Source: Morinoia aosen | Lineage: Eukaryota; Arthropoda; Malacostraca; Amphipoda; Talitridae | Direction of reading: 5' to 3' | NCBI GenBank assembly: GCA_030386875.1 | Contig: CM059562.1 | Coordinates: 71,298,201-71,362,200 of the forward strand | Length of the DNA: 64,000 bases | Shown: positions 12,501 to 25,146 of the stretch, in pieces | Numbering within the stretch: position 1 is the first letter of the stretch | Layout: each line of letters opens with the position of its first letter | Translations under genes and position numbers: made by a program | The notes under the pieces: generated by a model | Told to the model about the DNA's origin: nothing | The model's database searches: none | What the model saw: only the letters and a program-made list of their open reading frames with translations

Positions 12501-13990
12501 TTCCTGGCGTAAATTGCTTAGTATCTGACAGTCACTTATGTTATTCGCTTACGTCAATTGTTTCATCAATTTGATTGAGACCTGAAATTTTTTGTTCAAG
12601 AAATTGTACAACAATATTTTCAAATTTCCTCGACGATGTGCTCATGAAGCAGGTGGCTGTGAAAAAACATTACTTGCATTGCGGCATTGCCAAGCGCTCG
12701 CTATTCGATAACTATCAAATGATCTGCAGTGCTTTGATTTTAATCATGGTTCTATAATTGCCTTCCTAGGAACGTCTAAATTTTGCTCTAGTTGTTTTTC
12801 CCATCAGCACCGGACGGCAGAATAATGAACAGTTATAACGTTTCCACCATGAACCATTTACCATTTTTGCAGAGTGAAATATTCGCTTCAACGAGCTTGT
12901 CGGTGCTAGTAAAAACTAATTGCACCTGATAAAATAGTTCACATATAAAGAGCTGAATGGACAAAATTAATTAAGGCACGTGTGAACCAGCACTTGATAA
13001 ATATTATTCGGCAGTTGAAGGCAGAGACACACGTCTCGCTTAAAATATCGTAACTCTCCCTCATCGCACTTCTCGCACATTCTCTTCTCAGTTTGGAGCG
13101 CACTTTTGATACAATAGATTCTTAACACATTTTATAGCTTCTTTTCTCTACAGTACTGCACGTGTCATAGTACATTTTCTTTAGCGTGAAATTATTGACT
13201 TTTCCTTAAAACTTTTTCAATTTCACCATAGGCAACCATGATTTTATGAGATATTACTGTCATGCTAAATAAATCTATAAGCTATGTTTAGTTTTTTTAA
13301 TTACTTCAAAATTGTTATTGTATGCAAAATGATTGCCCAAAGTAGAAGATTCTGAATATTCCTCTGATTATCACTCGATGTTTTCATTTTGTAAAATGTA
13401 ACGAGTTTACTCAGCTACGGCGTAAATTGACCGCAATTTGTTGACCTAGATTTAGTATTCATAATTCTTCTTTGATTTTGTAGGTGGTGTGTGAAAATAC
13501 TGAAATACAAAGTTTTTTCACATCTATCTCCTGGTACTCGCTTTTTTCACTATCCTTTGTAAACAGTCAGATTTTCTGTGACAAATATGTCGCCCGGCCA
13601 ACACGGTTAGTACCCAGGTAAAATGTAGGTATGATTGAACAAAAATTAGTAGGCTTCGTCAGAATAGATTTAATGGAAAATAATATTGTAACCATAGTTG
13701 CGTTCAGTGTCACAGCGCCGGCTCCCTCTGCGACAACTAGCATGAATAATCCTGTAGATAAAAAGCCTAAAAACAGATTTCTTTCTTTGACAAAAGATAA
13801 GTTATTGGCTCTTTCCAGGCTGGGAAGTTTGTCAGAGAAGTGTTTCAAATGATGGATATTGGACTTAGGATGTTCACAAAACGATTGCTTCATGGGAAAA
13901 TATGGTGAAGTGCTGTCATTCTGTTGTAACAGTCGCTAAGTTCTCAATACTCGCGAGAGGATTTTTCTGAAGCGGTCGGTGAAAGCAAGC
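9510..13990. other. Region after the satellite, no secure gene
   Basis: GC-richer patches at 9530-9620 and 12120-12340 could be promoter or exon material, but no splice-consistent coding frame was found. Overlapping open frames on both strands at 13567-13893 have no recognisable domain. Confidence 0.4.
11184..11231 (+). CDS. Candidate 48-nt cassette exon (weak)
   Basis: Seen: gtgctctcctgcag precedes 48 nt reading VLTITRSSEDEESHDK in phase 0, followed by a weak gtcgga. The acidic/serine composition would suit the ERG linker between PAS domain and S1, and phase 0 on both sides would allow splicing to 24016. There is no conserved motif, and the donor is poor, so this is only a candidate. Confidence 0.15.
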
Positions 13991-13999
13991 CAGCGCAAA

Positions 14000-14842
14000 A
14001 GTTTTCAGGAGTAGAATAGCGTGAGCAATGAAGGTCGTAAGAAAATTTCTGCTCCACCCATGCACCGAAAAACGAAGGCAATTGGTTTAAGGCCTTGTGC
14101 CGATACCACGAAACCATCGGTCAGTAAAGCTAATTGAATGAGACCGCTTCAATTTACAAAAGAAGACAAAGACTGGACTGTGCAGCAATAGAAACGTGTT
14201 ATATCGTCACAGGAATTGAGATTCAAATTGCTCTAGAAAAGTGGCAAAGTTATAGTGAGACGGAAAGTCCATGATGCTTTGGTTCCTTCACTAATCGCTC
14301 CGACAGTACAGGCTTCTGAGGTATTGGAATGATCAGGAAGTGTTTCACATGATCGGCATTTGGCTCGGTAATCTTCTTCAGCTGCTGCAAAATGCAATCT
14401 CAGGATTATTTGAACATCACAAGTGACCAACTACACACGTCTATGAATTTTTATTTTTCTGGCAGTTTCGGTAATGTTTATGATGACAACGCTTGCATCC
14501 ACAGATCGTGTAAGACTGGTTCAGGAATCACGATCGATAATTTTCTCGCATAGAATGTCCTCCACAATCTCCTGATTTAAACCTTATTGAAAATTTATGG
14601 GACCAATTAGAGAGGGAGCTGCGAGCCTCAACGGCTCGCCCTTTTTGTTTGAAGATCTTTCTCAACGTTTTCTCCTAATTTACACAAATATTCGTTTAGA
14701 TTATATGCAAAATATTTTAAAATATATGTCTTAACAGAATGAAAGCTCTAATCAATGTAAAAGGTGGTCAGATAAACTATCAAACATGATTGTTTTCTAT
14801 ACATCCACATTTCTCCAGGGTGCTACAAACTTTTTGACTGGG
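14000..14842 (+). mobile_element. Tc1/mariner transposon relic
   Basis: Seen: CCTCCACAATCTCCTGATTT (near 14561) and what follows give WPPQSPDLN-like PPQSPDLNLIENLWDQLERE, the C-terminal catalytic block of Tc1-type transposases. Upstream, broken frames give RPLQFTKEDKDW and KVIVRRKVHDAL, like the Tc1 N-terminal helix-turn-helix region. The right end near 14819 reads GGTGCTACAAACTTTTTGAC, typical of a Tc1 terminal repeat. Frameshifts and stops make it non-functional. The left terminus was not located. Confidence 0.75.
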
Positions 14843-15424
14843 TTGTGTATTTTAGTCAATAAACACACGTATGGAGGAGAAAACCTTCAAACCTCGGTCT
14901 CAATTTGTACAATTTAATGCAAAAGTTGCAAGACCTCGGGCTGCTGTATCAAAATCTCCATATCAGCCAGTTTCCGGACCCGTGAGACCGAATCAAACGA
15001 ACATCGTGGATCGGAACTTCGTGTTTTCTAGTACGATTGCAGTGAATAGAAGGCAGATATCCCAGTAAATACCGGAGTAAAAGTCGTAAGTTCGATATAT
15101 CGACAGCGCAACTCTGATTAAACATCGCATTTTGGAATATCGATATCAATACAAAAAAATATTACCTCTCCGACAACGAACATCGTGATGTTCACACGAT
15201 GGCAAGTTAACTCCGTTACTATAGTGCACAAATAACAAAATGTTATGAATTGGTTTGACGTCTTCCTTTTTACTTCTTCGCATAAAAATTGGTAATTGGT
15301 TCGCATTCTCAGCGAATTATGCAAAGTTGAGAACCTCGTTAAAAAATATGAAATTACTCTACCGCTCATTGTCATAAATTATCAGAATTAAACCCTTTGA
15401 GAGATGAAAGAGGGCTAAGGCGAT

Positions 15425-15465
15425 AATTTAATCAATTCAATCAATTCAATTTATTCAATTTGAGA
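15425..15465. repeat. TCAAT-type microsatellite
   Basis: Seen: AATCAATTCAATCAATTCAA followed by TTTATTCAATTTG. Confidence 0.7.
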
Positions 15466-17178
15466 AGTGTTATTCAGTCATTTTTGTCACGCTCTCGACG
15501 CGCCCTCAGCTGACATGTTGCGCCCTCCTCTACAGTTGATAACTCGTGTATAACTCCGGTCTTCAACTGCCTTCACTTCTTTAAAGCTCCCATTTTGCGT
15601 CAAAGGTCAAAGTTTTTAACATTTACCTGCAGGAGTAGCCTTATGAGCACGTTTTTACGGCCGATCTTGGCCTTTATGACGCCTAACGAGCATATGGAGT
15701 TGGTCTTATGGTGTTCACAGTTGGCCTCTCGATGGTCCGAGTTAGTACTCTAAGGAGAGTTGTTGGTGCTTATTGTTTTCGCTTACGTATCGTAAATTTT
15801 TTATTGCAAAAACAAATACTTAGTTTAATCGTGTGTTGTTCAGGTATCTTTTATTGAATTTTGCTATAAAAAATATATCCATAAAATACTAGTGAAGTTT
15901 GTCTCTTGATATTTGAAGCCTTTTTTAAATGTTGTTTCAAGTTGATAAGGTAGTAGAAAAAGATTCGAGTTATTGATCATCTTTCATTTCACGAACATGT
16001 ATCATTTTTATTTTAAGGTAATACTAAATATTCTAGTGATGATCTTTTTTAGGAGATGATGGATTTAGATTTAGAATGTATTAAATTCGTGTTTAATTTT
16101 ACAAAATTACCGTCGACAAGTCGGGTTGATTTTTTGCGCTTTTCAATTCTGTTTTTGCTGTATAAATACGAAATAAAGAATGCCCCTAAACATTTCAGAT
16201 TACCTACCATGAAATAAAATGCGCAAAAAACATCGTTTATAAAGGTATAATCAGTTTATTATAATTAAATTCATTATCTAATATTAGAATGGTAATTATG
16301 GAGTTTGAAAATATTTCACTACATCAAACCATATCATGATTTGTTACTTCGAAGTTAATTTGCCCTCATATTTGTGTTTCCTTTTAGTCAAGATAATGGC
16401 CATTGTTTTAAACAAGAGAAGAGGGTTTTTACCTCTCTCGCAGTGAACGCCTAGTATATTTCACAAGAAAATTTGACTTCGTAGACGCAACTTCACTTCT
16501 TTGGCGCCAGTGCAGAGGCTATGCCACCGGCGAACAAACCCTAAATCCCATGGAAATATTATGCATATCATTGAAAAAGTTCTTTCTTGACTGCTAGCCT
16601 ACAAAATCCAACAATCATTATGAAATACATTTAATAAAAATAGTATTTACTTCTTGAGCTTTATGAAGTATCATGATTTTTCCATTTAGACCTGCAAGAA
16701 GGCAATAGCATATAAAAAATGTACTTCACGTTGAGTTTTGAATTGTTCATTTTTCAAGGGAAAAATTGCTCGATAAATCCTGAATTCAGACAGACCTGAT
16801 AGAGTATGCAAATTTCAGCGAAGTTCTTTAAATGGATAAAGTGATGCGGTTGGAATAAGTGCAGTCGCGTTCAATTTCCAGTTAGGCGCAGTAGCTCTGA
16901 GTGAGTTTGCGCTGCGTCGCTGCCAGCCAATTCAAGGCAAGTGTCTGAGTCGAGCACAGAAATTGCATCATGGTTCCATTTCCGTGTCATTTTCATTTGC
17001 CGAGAAAGCATGAACTAATCGTTCTCATCGTTGGCTGGCACTCTGCTAGAACACTATATTTGCATGGTCTTCTAGCGCTTAGCTTTCCACATATTTTTTC
17101 TTTTTTGGGTTCTGGCGCAGTAAAAGACTGGAGGACTTCGGTGCAGCTGGCTCCTCTCAGTCTCGACTAGCCATCGTA

Positions 17179-17324
17179 ATGCCGTGCAGCGGCGGTGACT
17201 CGCCCGGAGCTCTGCAGTCGCTTGCCGACCTCTGCCACGAAGCGACCGACTTGGCCATACCCGTTCGTGGATGCGTGTGCCAACTGCCGTTTCCAGTGCC
17301 AAGTCGCGTGTTCGACCGACTGCC
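17179..17324 (+). CDS. Possible alternative first exon (unproven)
   Basis: Seen: a GC-rich island at about 17130-17390 in A/T-rich DNA contains ATG and a 49-codon frame MPCSGGDSPGALQSLADL..., which meets a possible donor (GCC/gtaaat) just before its stop. An ERG1b-like short N-terminus starting here would be attractive because the S1 exon begins at the 1a/1b junction. However, the frame leaves in phase 2 while the S1 exon enters in phase 0, so at least one further exon would be needed. It may instead belong to a 5' untranslated exon or be chance. Function not recognised. Confidence 0.2.
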
Positions 17325-17980
17325 GTAAATCCCGGTTACGGCTTTCGTTCCTGGTGCGAGAGGAGCTGTGTCTCTCATTCCCTGTCTAGCTGAATACATA
17401 CCTTCAATCAGTGCAAGGCCATTTACGTTGAACGAACTCGCTCTGTAAAGTCTCGTGAATGTGCTGTGTCAAGTGCCACATATTCCAAATCACGGGTTTC
17501 AAACCTAAAATAAGAGAAACTTACGTATCTTCACATGAGGACATTACATATCTGCTGGAATGATTCCCAATTCGTTCGTGAAACCTTTGAAAACACGTAA
17601 TTAAATGAAGCAAAACGTTGAGTGCGGTAGGTCTTGTGACAACAACCTTTAGTTTTAGGAATGCCTCGAAATAACCAAACTGCACAGTCAAACTTCAAGT
17701 AGCACTGCCACCAAAAAATTTACATTGAGGAGAGTTCCGATAGCCTAATGTTGGCGCCAAGTATTGAAGTGATCTTTAGTACGCAAAATGGCTCATAGTG
17801 AGCGATGTAAATTTCAGTGAATAAGTACTGGAAAAGACGAAATGATATTGCTTTTGATCAAAGAAGCGTCTCATGACGAACGTGATCTTGCTGTCGAACT
17901 GTGATCCAGCCATCAACGCCTCTGATACATCATTGCTGATCTATTCTGAAGAGAGCAGTCTTGTGTATTGGAAATAAACT

Positions 17981-18010
17981 GTTTTTCTTTTTCTTTTTTC
18001 TTTTTCTTTG
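17981..18010. repeat. T/C-rich simple tract
   Basis: Seen: repeated CTTTTT units ending in TTTTCTTTGTG. Confidence 0.7.
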
Positions 18011-19019
18011 TGAGAATCATGTGTTTCTAAATAGTTCTTATCCGTAACAGCAGAAAAAGATAAGCACCAGGCAGCGCGTACTCATCACTACATGTCCCAG
18101 CCAGGCGCCGAAACCCTCCAAATAATGCAGGCCCGGCGAAAACGTGCGACTGCGATTGGAGATAGATTGAAGTGGTCAATTGCATTTGGGCGAGCTGCAG
18201 AATTATCGCTATACGGGCAGTGCTAGTGACGTTGCTGCGAAATAGACCATAGAAATTATAGGTGTTCTATATTGTTAATTTATTGTTCGCTCAATATTTT
18301 ATGCATCGTCAAGCCCTGCTGAGTTATATATTACAATTTAACAACCTTCATGTCATTTTTAGCTATAATTTCTTGAATGAATGTACTGCAACTTCATACG
18401 CAACACATGATAGTTTAAAGTGAGAATAATTCATGCTTTTAAAATCGGATGTCAGTAGAAATTCGCTTACTGCTGCCTGTGAATAACCTTGGCCAACGAA
18501 CGACCACTTTTTTCACTCCTTTGTAAACTACCATTCATTCTTAGCCCAGAATTCCACACTAACGTATTATTGTTTACCCCGTCCCCATGTGGATTTACCC
18601 TTGAGCCACGGCTACAGTACTCCGTCGGCTTTAAAGCGCCGCGCCCTGCGACTGAAGGCCCCAATGTTGTTGTGTCCTTCTTTCTAAATATCATCCGAGG
18701 GTTACACGCCTGCGTCACTTATGTAGCACCACCGTTAATCGCTGGATTGTTAGCCCGTCAGCTCTTGCATTTCTTTCTGATGAATAAGCAAGAAACATCA
18801 GAAGTTCTAGGAAATGGTGCAAGCTGAACTGTGTGTCGATCGCTAGGCTCTTATTGAAACGCTTAGCTACGACTCTACAGTTGTTCGATAGAAAATGCAT
18901 CATTATTGTAAATATGAAATCGTGTTTGCAGTATCACATTGAAATTTAAAAATCGACTCTTGTTCTACGTCGGTATTTACATTTACAGAGAAATAAAAAA
19001 TTCAACATTGGAACACCAA

Positions 19020-19394
19020 TCAAAATTTCGTTGAATACTCTTCACTGATGTCGGACGACATGTCGGAAGCGCTTTGTCCAAGCGTTTCGTCGTCAGTGGG
19101 AGATGCCCAGTCCTTCGCTGGCGGCGGTAGCCGATACAGGAGAGGGGGCGGGCGCTTTCGCAGCTTTTCCGTGGTGGATGCACTCAACAATCTAAGGTCG
19201 GCCTCCAGTGTTCCAGGCGCGACCAGCGGGCCAAAAGTTAAGCAGATCAAGATAGGGTCAGAGATGAAAGGCGACTCGTACCGAGTTAGATATGCGCGCA
19301 AAACTTCCTTGTCGTCAACTTTCAAGCTCTCACTGAGGGAGGATACCATCTCCAGTGGTAAATCGGAGACCAAACCCTCCATGATTTCCAGCAT
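19020..19394 (-). CDS. Hypothetical minus-strand ORF upstream of S1 (124 codons)
   Basis: Not recognised. Seen: a frame from ATG to TGA on the minus strand with balanced composition: MLEIMEGLVSDLPLEM, then a charged helix-like part (SLKVDDKEVLRAYLTRYE), a hydrophobic part (DPILICLTFGPLVAPG), a basic/proline part (KLRKRPPPLLYRLPPPAK) and an acidic Ser-rich end (SASDMSSDISEEYSTKF). It is much GC-richer than its surroundings. The plus strand is also open (19048-19446), but its product is Ser/Gly/Arg-rich and lacks a good acceptor; the minus reading looks more protein-like. It could be a last exon of a gene nested in the channel locus with 25147-25467 as first exon, or a one-exon gene. No polyadenylation signal was verified. 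Confidence 0.35.
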   Translation of the reverse strand: MLEIMEGLVSDLPLEMVSSLSESLKVDDKEVLRAYLTRYESPFISDPILICLTFGPLVAPGTLEADLRLLSASTTEKLRKRPPPLLYRLPPPAKDWASPTDDETLGQSASDMSSDISEEYSTKF

Positions 19395-19693
19395 TAATAC
19401 GGTGTGTGTGTGTGACTTCTTACTTGCCCTCTTCCAATTTTTGTAAATTTGACTAATTATATTTTATAACATATACAGCTACGTGTTTAAGCGTAAAATA
19501 TTAACTCCTCGTGTGTATTTTACGAATACAAAAACGCGATAGCAGGCGTACAAAAGTTCAACCTTAACCACTTTTGGAACACGCTTTTAAAAAATTTTTA
19601 ATGCAAAATAAAGCTCTTTCTGGTGAAGGGATAAAATACATTTTTTGGCTTTGCTTTACGTATGCTGTCATCAAAATGTTAGAAGCATCATCT

Positions 19694-19722
19694 CGCCGAT
19701 GGCGTAGTGGTTTCGCCGGTAT
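19694..19722 (+). repeat. tRNA/SINE head fragment
   Basis: Seen: CGCCGATGGCGTAGTGGTTT resembles a tRNA A-box head as found in SINEs; no B box follows. Confidence 0.3.
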
Positions 19723-20139
19723 TAAGTAAATGGTAAACTAAGAACTAAAATATACAGATTAACATCATCCAGCGCTTTTTGTTTATATCAAACTTGAATT
19801 CATTTACATTTTTCTGAAATACCTGGTGAAAACGTTACTGTTTTTGAAAGCGACCTCTTCTTTCATTGTCTCTCGAAAAAACGGTGGTAAATTCTGACTA
19901 GATTTTTCCCGATGTTATCCATTCTGCTAGAGACGCACACTCTCTGGTGCATCCTTCATGGGAGACGCCCGCTAGACGAAATTAAGTAGAAAAACACTGC
20001 TTCGTAATTGCTCCTTCACATCCTAAGCAGAACGTAACGTTACAAGGAAAATTACTGACAAAATTGACCCCATGTCTTCCACTCACCACGATTTCACAGT
20101 TCATAAAGGCATGCTTTCCAAAAATAAATGTCTTATTTT

Positions 20140-20271
20140 TAACGTAAGTGGCTCCCATAAAGCCATGGACTTGAGCTCGGGAGGCAGACGCGGCTTTACC
20201 AGCAGAGAGAGAGGGGCCGAGTGCTTGCCAACGTTAAATTGTCGGACGTATACAGCGCGACGATCTTGTAT
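20140..20271 (-). CDS. Possible internal exon on minus strand (unproven)
   Basis: Not recognised. Seen: on the minus strand, cccaacatacaag is followed by a GC-rich stretch open in two frames, one reading DRRAVYVRQFNVGKHSAPL then SLLVKPRLPPELKSMALW, the other IVALYTSDNLTLASTRPL. Possible donors are CTG/gtaaag and TTAC/gttaaa. It lies between the two other minus-strand ORFs (25147-25467 and 19020-19394) and could be an exon joining them, but I could not find a consistent set of phases for all three. Confidence 0.2.
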
Positions 20272-23200
20272 GTTGGGAAAATAATGAATTTTTATGCGGT
20301 TTAAATGTCGAAGATTAGGTGTCATTTGGTCGTGATTAGAATGTCGAGTTTGATGAGCTTAAGGGAGGAAAAATTTTCTAGGTGTTTATCAGTTAAGCCA
20401 AATACTGTTTTAAAGTATATTTAAGTTGAGTTTTAAATATCACGATGCAAATAGGTATTTAGGTTACCCTTCTGTTTAGATGAATGTGGGCATCTCGTAA
20501 CCATTTCCAGATTGATACATTTATAGATTCTTCTGTAGTTGATCCAATTTAGCCAATTTCGTTTTTATCGTTCGAAGCCCGTTTACGAACTATTGCTTTT
20601 ACAACATATCATGTGGGAAACATGAGTAACTCAAATTCGAACGGGTTAAGTCTGATGATGTGCATAAAAAATTAACCACGTCAGTGTCATATTTTCAATA
20701 TAAATTATTAATGATTCTGAGTTAAATTTTAAAATAAACTCGAAACTGCTCAGACACTGAGCTAATGAAATGAAAGCCACCCACACAATTTTGTGTTATC
20801 CCTTGCTTTCGCGCAAGGAAACTAATGTTAGAAACGGCCGTTGGATTTCCCAAGGGCAGCTTGACTGTTTTTGCAAGCCCTCTGTCGCGCCTCAGAGCTT
20901 CTTTGTTTTCTGCGCTCTGAGATACTGCTCTCTGGGGCACGACCTCAGCCGAGTGCTGGAATTACTTTGATGCACCTCGAGTAGCCCTGTGTTTGTCTAA
21001 TTTTTGCTTTTTTCTTCAAAAAACTTGGATTATTTCTCAGTTAATATGTTTTGAAACTATTTTTTTGTGCTCCTCGTTCACTGAAAATTTGTTTGGATTT
21101 GGCGTTCATACATGACTTTTATATTTTCAAAGAGATTTCTGTGAACATTTTTGTTCCGTTCTGCTAATGGAATTTTTCAAAATTATTTCAGGAGAACAGT
21201 TCGCTGGAACGTAATCCAGATTTTGATTTTCAATTTGGTTGTCTGCATATCCTGAGATCTTGAAATTTATACAGCTTTTTTTACCTGCGGTGCACAGCTT
21301 TTTGATTTTCCTTTTGACGCACTTCTATTCTTCAGCCGTCGTAGCTTTTTGCGCTTGCGAGATTTATTTTAGCTAGGATAGGTATTTGTAACTTATTGAG
21401 TAAAATGAACCCTAAATCACGAATTCAGTCATTTATGGATGTAGTTATAACAATTGCTACAATGAATGTTTCATTTTCAAAATTCCAAGCATATTTCGTT
21501 TGGCGAACTGCAATCCTATACAGGCACTACAATAAAAATCACGAAAAGTATGAAAAGCTATTCCTCTTTAATGTTTTCTCGCCTCAGAGAGCATGAGGAT
21601 GAGCAATAGGTTTTTGAATAATTAGGTTTGTCGAACCCTTGCTAAGGCGACTGGCGCTCCTTGGGACAATTACAATACCTCAGATGCAGATAGACCTTCT
21701 GGACCGCTCGTTTTGAGTCCACTCTGCTCCCATCAGTTTTCGTGCCATCTTCGCCATCTTATTATTTTTTCTTCCTCTCCCTTCCTAACTTGTCGTTTCT
21801 ATGCGCAGGTAATTTGTTCAATTCTTTCCTCTGAAACTTCCCCCGTTTAAAATTCTTTATTCGGTGCTAATCAGGTACGCTCTCTAAGTTCTACATAAAA
21901 TAACTTTTGAGATTTTTCTAGTCTAAATCACGTCCAATCTTTTTTTCTTTTTCCTGAAGCAGCTCCGAACTTTTACGATCCACGTGGAGGAAATTTTCAG
22001 TCGTTTTTGTTGTCACCTCCTGGGCTGAGAGCCTGAGACCAGACCAATTGTGCTCTGTAAAAACATGTACCTGCTGAGCTTGTCAATTTTAGCTGAGTTT
22101 TATTTCATTTTAGCTTTATTTCTATTCCTTTTCCCTGACCCGTCATCCTTTGACTCCAACGCTTCAACTAACTCAACGAAATTTTCTTGGTTTATTCAAG
22201 AAATCCTTTTTCTCCATTTTGTTAGCACAAGTCTCGACATCTTTATAGATATTTAGAGCTTTACTCAGTACTTTCTACGCTTCTCATTCGAGTATTATGA
22301 GATTTTTTTTGTAAAATGTGTTTCTTTCAACCTGTGTGCTCTTCCCACTCGTCAACTATTAATGGTCCGTGTAACCATCGACATTCGAGCTAATTGTTTC
22401 ACTCACTATATACGTTAATAGGAAGTTACTTTACTTACGGTTTGAAGATTCATCGTAATATCGTGTAGCTGAAAAAAAATTATAAAAACTCGTGGGGAAA
22501 AAACAAAGTGATGGTGAAAGGAAGTATTCACCTCAAATCCTATATGAGAGTTAATACACTACGGGGAGCGAGAAGGATTTTTATGTAAACTTTTTATGTG
22601 AACTTTTGTGCAGAAGGTCATTGCTTGTCCTTGTCAGAGTATATCAAGCTTGTGCTACCCAATGATATCACTAGTTGTTCTGCACAATTTAAGCAATCCT
22701 CTTTGCAAGGGCATGATGATGATTTATAAGCTTTAATGGATAGGGTTTGTGTATCTTCCACCTCTTTGTCGCTACATGAAGAGACATCTTTTTGCACAAG
22801 TACAATTTCATCCGTTCTTTCTTCCTCATTTCCCCATTTTATCTCTTCTAGACACTGTCATTCGCCATCAACCGTCGCATTAAAATTTAGCATTAAGGCG
22901 TTGCCAAAAGAAATTTTGAATTTCAAGACAAAAAATTATAGTTTCAATTTAACTCAGGAGAAACAAGGTATCAGTCCTCAGGAAATCGATTCGGAACTGA
23001 AGACAGGCAAATAGAAAGGTCTCTTGTACGTATACAGAGAAAGCATTGTTGTTCTTTTAACGATATCTCTTCTTTACAATTTGGAAGGTTAAACATGAAT
23101 GGGGCTATTTGATGTGCTGCGTAAGCAGAAAAATAAATTGAGGAAGTAATCTGGATTCCCTCGTTGCGCGCAGTCACTTGCTACGTATAGAAAAAACGAG

Positions 23201-24015
23201 ACTTCTCTGTGCAAGTAGTATAGTGCAGGCTTTTGAATGGTTGGACAATTTTAGCAATGTCCCGATCATCCATGGTTTTAATACCTCAAGAAATGTTTGT
23301 TTCTATTGATTTTGCTCCTTATTTTGTTTCTTTTCGATAACTTTATTTTCCCAGGGGTTTTAATTACCTTGAGAAGCAGACATAGTACAATGTAGTCAAA
23401 ATGCTAAAGGATTACTGAATAGGACGGTATTATCATAGCTTGCGACTCAGCTCACATATTCTCTAGAAATACAGTGTGTGTTGAGCAAATGTCATAACAA
23501 AACTCTAGAAACGTAATTTAAGCCAAGTATTCCATTGCATTTGTTCGTGTTCGTTGCCTAGTTTAAGTTGAGTTCATAACGAATATTTTTACGGCTGCAT
23601 GCCAGCGTTAGAGCTTTACCCCAGATTTTCTCAAACAGTGATGACTGTTTTCCTCTATTACAGCTTCTCCCATTAACCTTTCACTCACGCTTGTTCATTT
23701 CCTAGCCGCAGTTCTGTGAATATTTATACTCGTGTGTATTTCCTCCGAAGTTATTCCTCTATATAAAAGTCTATTGGTCTCATTTGATACAATTAAAAAA
23801 GTACTTCAGCGATTATATTACTATTTTGATACCTACGAGTTTTTATAGCGCTGGTTTTATCTTTTTATCCAATTTAAAACATCCGTTTAGATCACCCGCC
23901 CTGATATGCTTTTTCTCCAAAATTCCGCTGATCTTCACAGTTCATCTTGGGTAGATGAGCGCAATTTTTCAGCGTTTAAACCATTCTGAAGGAGTGCTTA
24001 CTCGTGCTGTTGCAG

Positions 24016-24250
24016 GTGCTGTCCTTGGGTGCAGATGTCATCCCAGAATACAAGCTCCAGTCTCCTCACATCCACAAGTGGACCATACTGCACTACTCCC
24101 CCTTCAAAGCCGTGTGGGACTGGATCATCCTCATCTTAGTGATATATACGGCTATTTTCACCCCTTACGTCGCTGCCTTCCTTCTCAACGAAGATAAAAA
24201 TCCCACCAAGCAGCCCTACACAGACCCTCTCTGGGTCATAGAATTATTAG
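24016..24250 (+). CDS. sei: ERG channel exon: pre-S1 linker and S1
   Basis: Seen: the acceptor ttgcag and donor TTAG/gtgagt bound a 235-nt exon entering in phase 0 and leaving in phase 1. It starts [15 protein letters not shown], then [15 protein letters not shown], then a hydrophobic S1 helix ([21 protein letters not shown]) split here as [10 protein letters not shown] and [10 protein letters not shown], and ends in a short extracellular S1-S2 loop with [12 protein letters not shown] at the start of S2. Known: LGADVxPEYKLQ and [13 protein letters not shown] are signatures of the ERG (Kv11) branch of KCNH channels, not EAG or ELK. The exon begins exactly at VLSLGAD, the junction where vertebrate ERG1a and the short ERG1b N-termini join the common body. 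No PAS-domain exon was found upstream, so the real N-terminus is probably outside the window. The last base G joins TG of the next exon to give Val. Confidence 0.95.
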
Positions 24251-25146
24251 GTGAGTTGAGTCAGCTTTTCGGCAGCAGAAGTTACCTTCCGTTTTTGGGT
24301 AGATGCGTGTTCTCATGGTGCTCCTCTGTTTCTAAATAAAAATATTTGTAAATGGAAGTAAATACGTTCATTTTTTTCGAGTGATTACTTATATATTCAG
24401 TAAATAATTATATAATTTTAAGTGCATTGAAAGATTTTTTCAGGATGAATTTTTATTCCACCGATTTTCAGCCCCCTTTTATGAGAAACACTTTGTCATA
24501 CATTCTAGATTTAAATTTTTTGAACGCTTGAAGTCTTAATTTAGCATCACCTAAAATGCAAGGTTGTTTGCTCTCAAGTGCAACGTCTAGGTATAAAATA
24601 TCTTACTGCTCTAATAAAACTCACTAATTTACAATTATTTCCTTGCTAATATATGGTAACTTCTTGTTGGCTTGAAGTTGGTTTTTGGAGTCGCTCCGAG
24701 CTTGGTCTTAACGAAAGTTTTGATGTGAATCTTTACCGATCATTTCAATCGTCTAATAATCATTGGTTTGCTCTGGTATGTTTCACCCATATGAGCATAA
24801 ATAGATTCACAAAAATGCACGCAATAAAATGCACACTTTATACTGGCCAACTTTGAAAACCTTTGATGCAGTGAAAACCTTCCTGTTCTCAGAAAACGAA
24901 TGGATTTGGATAATTTAATTTTATACATTCATGGTATGGTAAGTTGTGCGCAGTTTTCACTTCTAATCCATTTCTTCACGGACTAACATTTGGACGACTA
25001 CAAATGTTATCAGACTTAGCACTCTGACAGTCCGCTGAATCTCTCTACTTTTATTTCATTTGACACCTCTGAAAAGAGCTTGTAATATTATTGTAAATTG
25101 ATGAAACTCGCGAACTTCAGTTTCACCAACTTTGTCTGTTTGAAGA

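Larger units (their letters stand above)
14843..24015. other. Region before the S1 exon
   Basis: Mostly A/T-rich and featureless, with GC islands at 16.9-17.4, 18.5-18.8, 19.0-19.4, 20.15-20.3 and 20.8-20.95 kb that hold the uncertain ORFs listed. No PAS/eag domain exon was seen. This is either a channel intron or the 5' flank of a short-N-terminus isoform. Confidence 0.45.

Noticed and set aside
18467..18827. Overlapping frames on both strands (83 and 112 codons)
   Set aside because: No domain, no splice support, no clear codon pattern on either strand.
19048..19446. Plus-strand frame over the same GC island as the minus ORF
   Set aside because: Stop shortly upstream, no acceptor in the open part and a weak GTGTGT donor; composition less protein-like than the minus strand, though not excluded.
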